In this document: positions 62,401 to 64,000 of the stretch, one piece after another
How positions within the stretch are numbered: the stretch's first letter is position 1
Layout of the letters: the number at the start of each line of letters is the position of its first letter
Origin: Ophiocordyceps camponoti-saundersi (nom. inval.)
Taxonomy: Eukaryota; Ascomycota; Sordariomycetes; Hypocreales; Ophiocordycipitaceae
Reading direction: 5' to 3'
NCBI GenBank assembly: GCA_003339415.1
Contig: PDHQ01000067.1
Location: 62,001 to 126,000 of the forward strand
Length of the DNA: 64,000 bases
Made by a program: the position numbers and the translations under genes
Notes under the pieces: generated by a model
What the model was told of the DNA's origin: nothing
Databases searched by the model: none
Seen by the model: the letters and a program-made list of their open reading frames with translations, nothing else

Positions 62401-63200
62401 TAGCTTTTATATTTTAAAGCTCGCCTTAGTATATTATACGATATATATTAGAAAAGAGGAATTATTCTATAAGAACCGCTAAGGCCTTTAGTTAGTAAAT
62501 ATTATCGCCGGTAAGGCGGTATATATAAGCCGCTATAATAAAAAATAAAACCGCGTTTTTGCTACTAATAATTTCTTTTTTAATATTAGAGTTTTTATTA
62601 TATAATTATAAAAACTAAGAATCTTATTTATTAGAATTTTTATACGATAAGAGGAATACGCTAAATTCTTCCTTTATAAGGGGGTCCTAGCTAGTTTTTT
62701 TATAACTAATAAGGTATTACTTATATATATATTAAATATTATCTAACTTATAGTTTATAAACTAATATCTTTCTTTTTTATATACGAAGTACCTTTATAT
62801 TATATAAGGTTAAAACTAGCGTTATTATAAGGAAAAACGTTATATAAAGGGTAATTATTATTAGTAGGGAGTAAAAAAAGATTATTCGAGGTTCGTATAA
62901 TACTTATTATAATTAAGGTAGCGTTATTCGATAAAGAACTAATTAGTAGTTTTATCTATAGCGATAATAAGGGAGGAACGGAGGCGATTAATAAATATTT
63001 TATACGATATATTTTAGAATATTATAGCTAATTTAAGTTTTAGAACGCCGCGATAAGCTTATATAATAATAGTAAGAAATTACTTTTCTCCTTAATAGTT
63101 AAGTTTAAGAGCTTATTAAATAAGTTAAAGTTTATTAAAGAGGGTATTAAGTAAATCTATTATAGTTTTATTAGGGTTTTCTTATCGTATAATATTAAAA
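59455..63200 (+). pseudogene. RIP-destroyed long reading frame of B2 (product unrecognised)
   Basis: This is the best-spaced copy of the family B frame. Opening residues AKLFLLLI... are shared with B1. Around 60860-61250 one frame gives GINFLTVRGLE, then YKYSKEGAEIGFNLYYIK, with B3 agreeing at scattered positions. Near 62960 it reads YSDNKGGTEAINK. Stops are nearly all TAA/TAG. The frame may change along the region, so I do not give one continuous product. I see no RT, integrase, protease, helicase or tyrosine-recombinase signature that I could defend. Confidence 0.45.
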
Positions 63201-64000
63201 AAAAGAGTAATCTAATTTATCTAATATAACGAATAGTTTATATAAGTATTAAAATATATATTTAAAAAAGTATAAATTTTATCCTATTATTTACTTAATT
63301 TAATAAAATATAAATAATAATCCTAAGCTTTATTTAAAAAGATATCTAGAAAAATAGCGTAAAATTAATTTTTTATTATACTAATATAGAAATAATAGCT
63401 AACAAAAATCCTAGCTTTATCGATTAGTATATCGTACGGCCGCCCTATATAGTTCTAATCTTTTTGCTAACTTTTAAGGAAAGTAGTAACCTTATCTAAG
63501 GAGATTAGTCTATTTACTACTTTTCGTATTAGTAGTAATATATAAACTTATATAATACCTATTAAGGCTTAATTTATTAGTTCCGGGAGGGTCTAAGTTA
63601 GGGTTACTAAGGGTAGCTATATATTTAAGTTATATAAAGTAGTTAATTTCTACGTATAAGTTATATAAAATAAAGGTTTAGCTAAGATATTTTAGAATAG
63701 CTATATTAAGATATATCTTAACTTAGGAGGCTATGCTAAGTATAAAGCTTATATTATATAATTTAGAAGAGTTAGTTTAGAATAGGGGGGGTAATCTAAC
63801 TATATAAAAAGGGCTTCTTACGGGTTAGGGGGTAAAATATTTTCCGGTTTAGTCTTAAGGAGTTATATAAAGCGTTTAATTAATATGCCGTTTCCGATAA
63901 ACGGGACGTATTATATAATTATAATTTAAGTTAGTTTTTTTAAGAATATACGGTAAATATATTTTAGCTAGTAATAAGTCTATCCTTAAAGTTCCGATTA

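Larger units (their letters stand above)
57893..64000 (+). mobile_element. Family B element B2 (truncated by window end)
   Basis: It is homologous to the B3 internal region in reverse, beginning at AACTTTTTCTTTTTATA right beside the LTR boundary of B3. It stays collinear to the last base of the window, where AATAAGTCTATCC...GTTCCGATTA matches B3 near 36965-36937. The part 59455-63200 corresponds to B1 7410-11300. Sequence identical in type to the B3 LTR is not present before 57893. B2 therefore has either a different LTR or none. Heavily RIP-mutated; plus orientation. Confidence 0.72.

Noticed and set aside
62940..62990. Copia-type RNase H from the SDNKGG motif in B2 and B3
   Set aside because: A single short motif, with no YVDD reverse transcriptase upstream and no matching spacing, is not enough to assign Copia.
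1..64000. Mitochondrial or bacterial origin because of the low GC
   Set aside because: LTR and SINE elements with TSDs, the CpA-specific bias and retained CpG point to a RIP-mutated fungal nuclear region.
1..64000. Centromere
   Set aside because: Nested, RIP-mutated retroelements are seen at fungal centromeres but also in telomeric and dispersed AT blocks. The sequence alone cannot decide; CENP-A mapping would.

Overview
The window looks like an AT-rich, repeat-packed block from a filamentous ascomycete (Pezizomycotina) that practises repeat-induced point mutation (RIP). CpA and TpG have almost vanished and TpA and TAA/TAG are everywhere, yet CpG stays common. That is CpA-directed RIP, not mitochondrial AT bias or CpG methylation decay. 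I see no intact host gene. Nearly every frame is broken by TAA/TAG, and the species cannot be named from the sequence.

Left part (1-22120): a degraded repeat (D1); a retroposon copy (R1a) split at ATTTA by LTR element B1 (5717-12523); a second R1 copy (R1b) abutting a gypsy LTR fragment (A3, 14954-15290); a less mutated stretch with a transposase-like coiled coil and a hAT-like end (15291-16375); and a complete 1.87-kb R1 copy (R1c, 17736-19607) with a 12-bp target-site duplication (TSD).

Middle and right (22130-64000): nested insertions in repeat D2. LTR element B3 (24202-43375, TSD CTTAT) entered D2. Gypsy element A1 (24752-36585, TSD CCCG) entered B3. Two tRNA-headed SINEs in opposite orientation and one barely mutated 311-bp retroposon then entered A1. 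Separately, small LTR element C (43789-55774, TSD TAAA[A/G]) entered D2, and a second gypsy copy A2 (43957-54163, minus strand, TSD CTTT) entered C. B2, a relative of B1 and B3, starts near 57893 and runs off the window. Several junctions are confirmed by comparison with an uninterrupted copy elsewhere in the window.

A1 and A2 can be read as Ty3/gypsy: Gag, RT, RNase H and integrase in order, then a further reading frame of about 780 codons (ORF3) with a 12-codon repeat, ending in the 3' LTR. RIP has changed the RT catalytic motif to Asn in both copies. Family B has proper LTRs and 5-bp TSDs, but I cannot find an RT in its long reading frame. The elements do not form a pathway. They form a layered record of insertion followed by RIP, probably heterochromatic.
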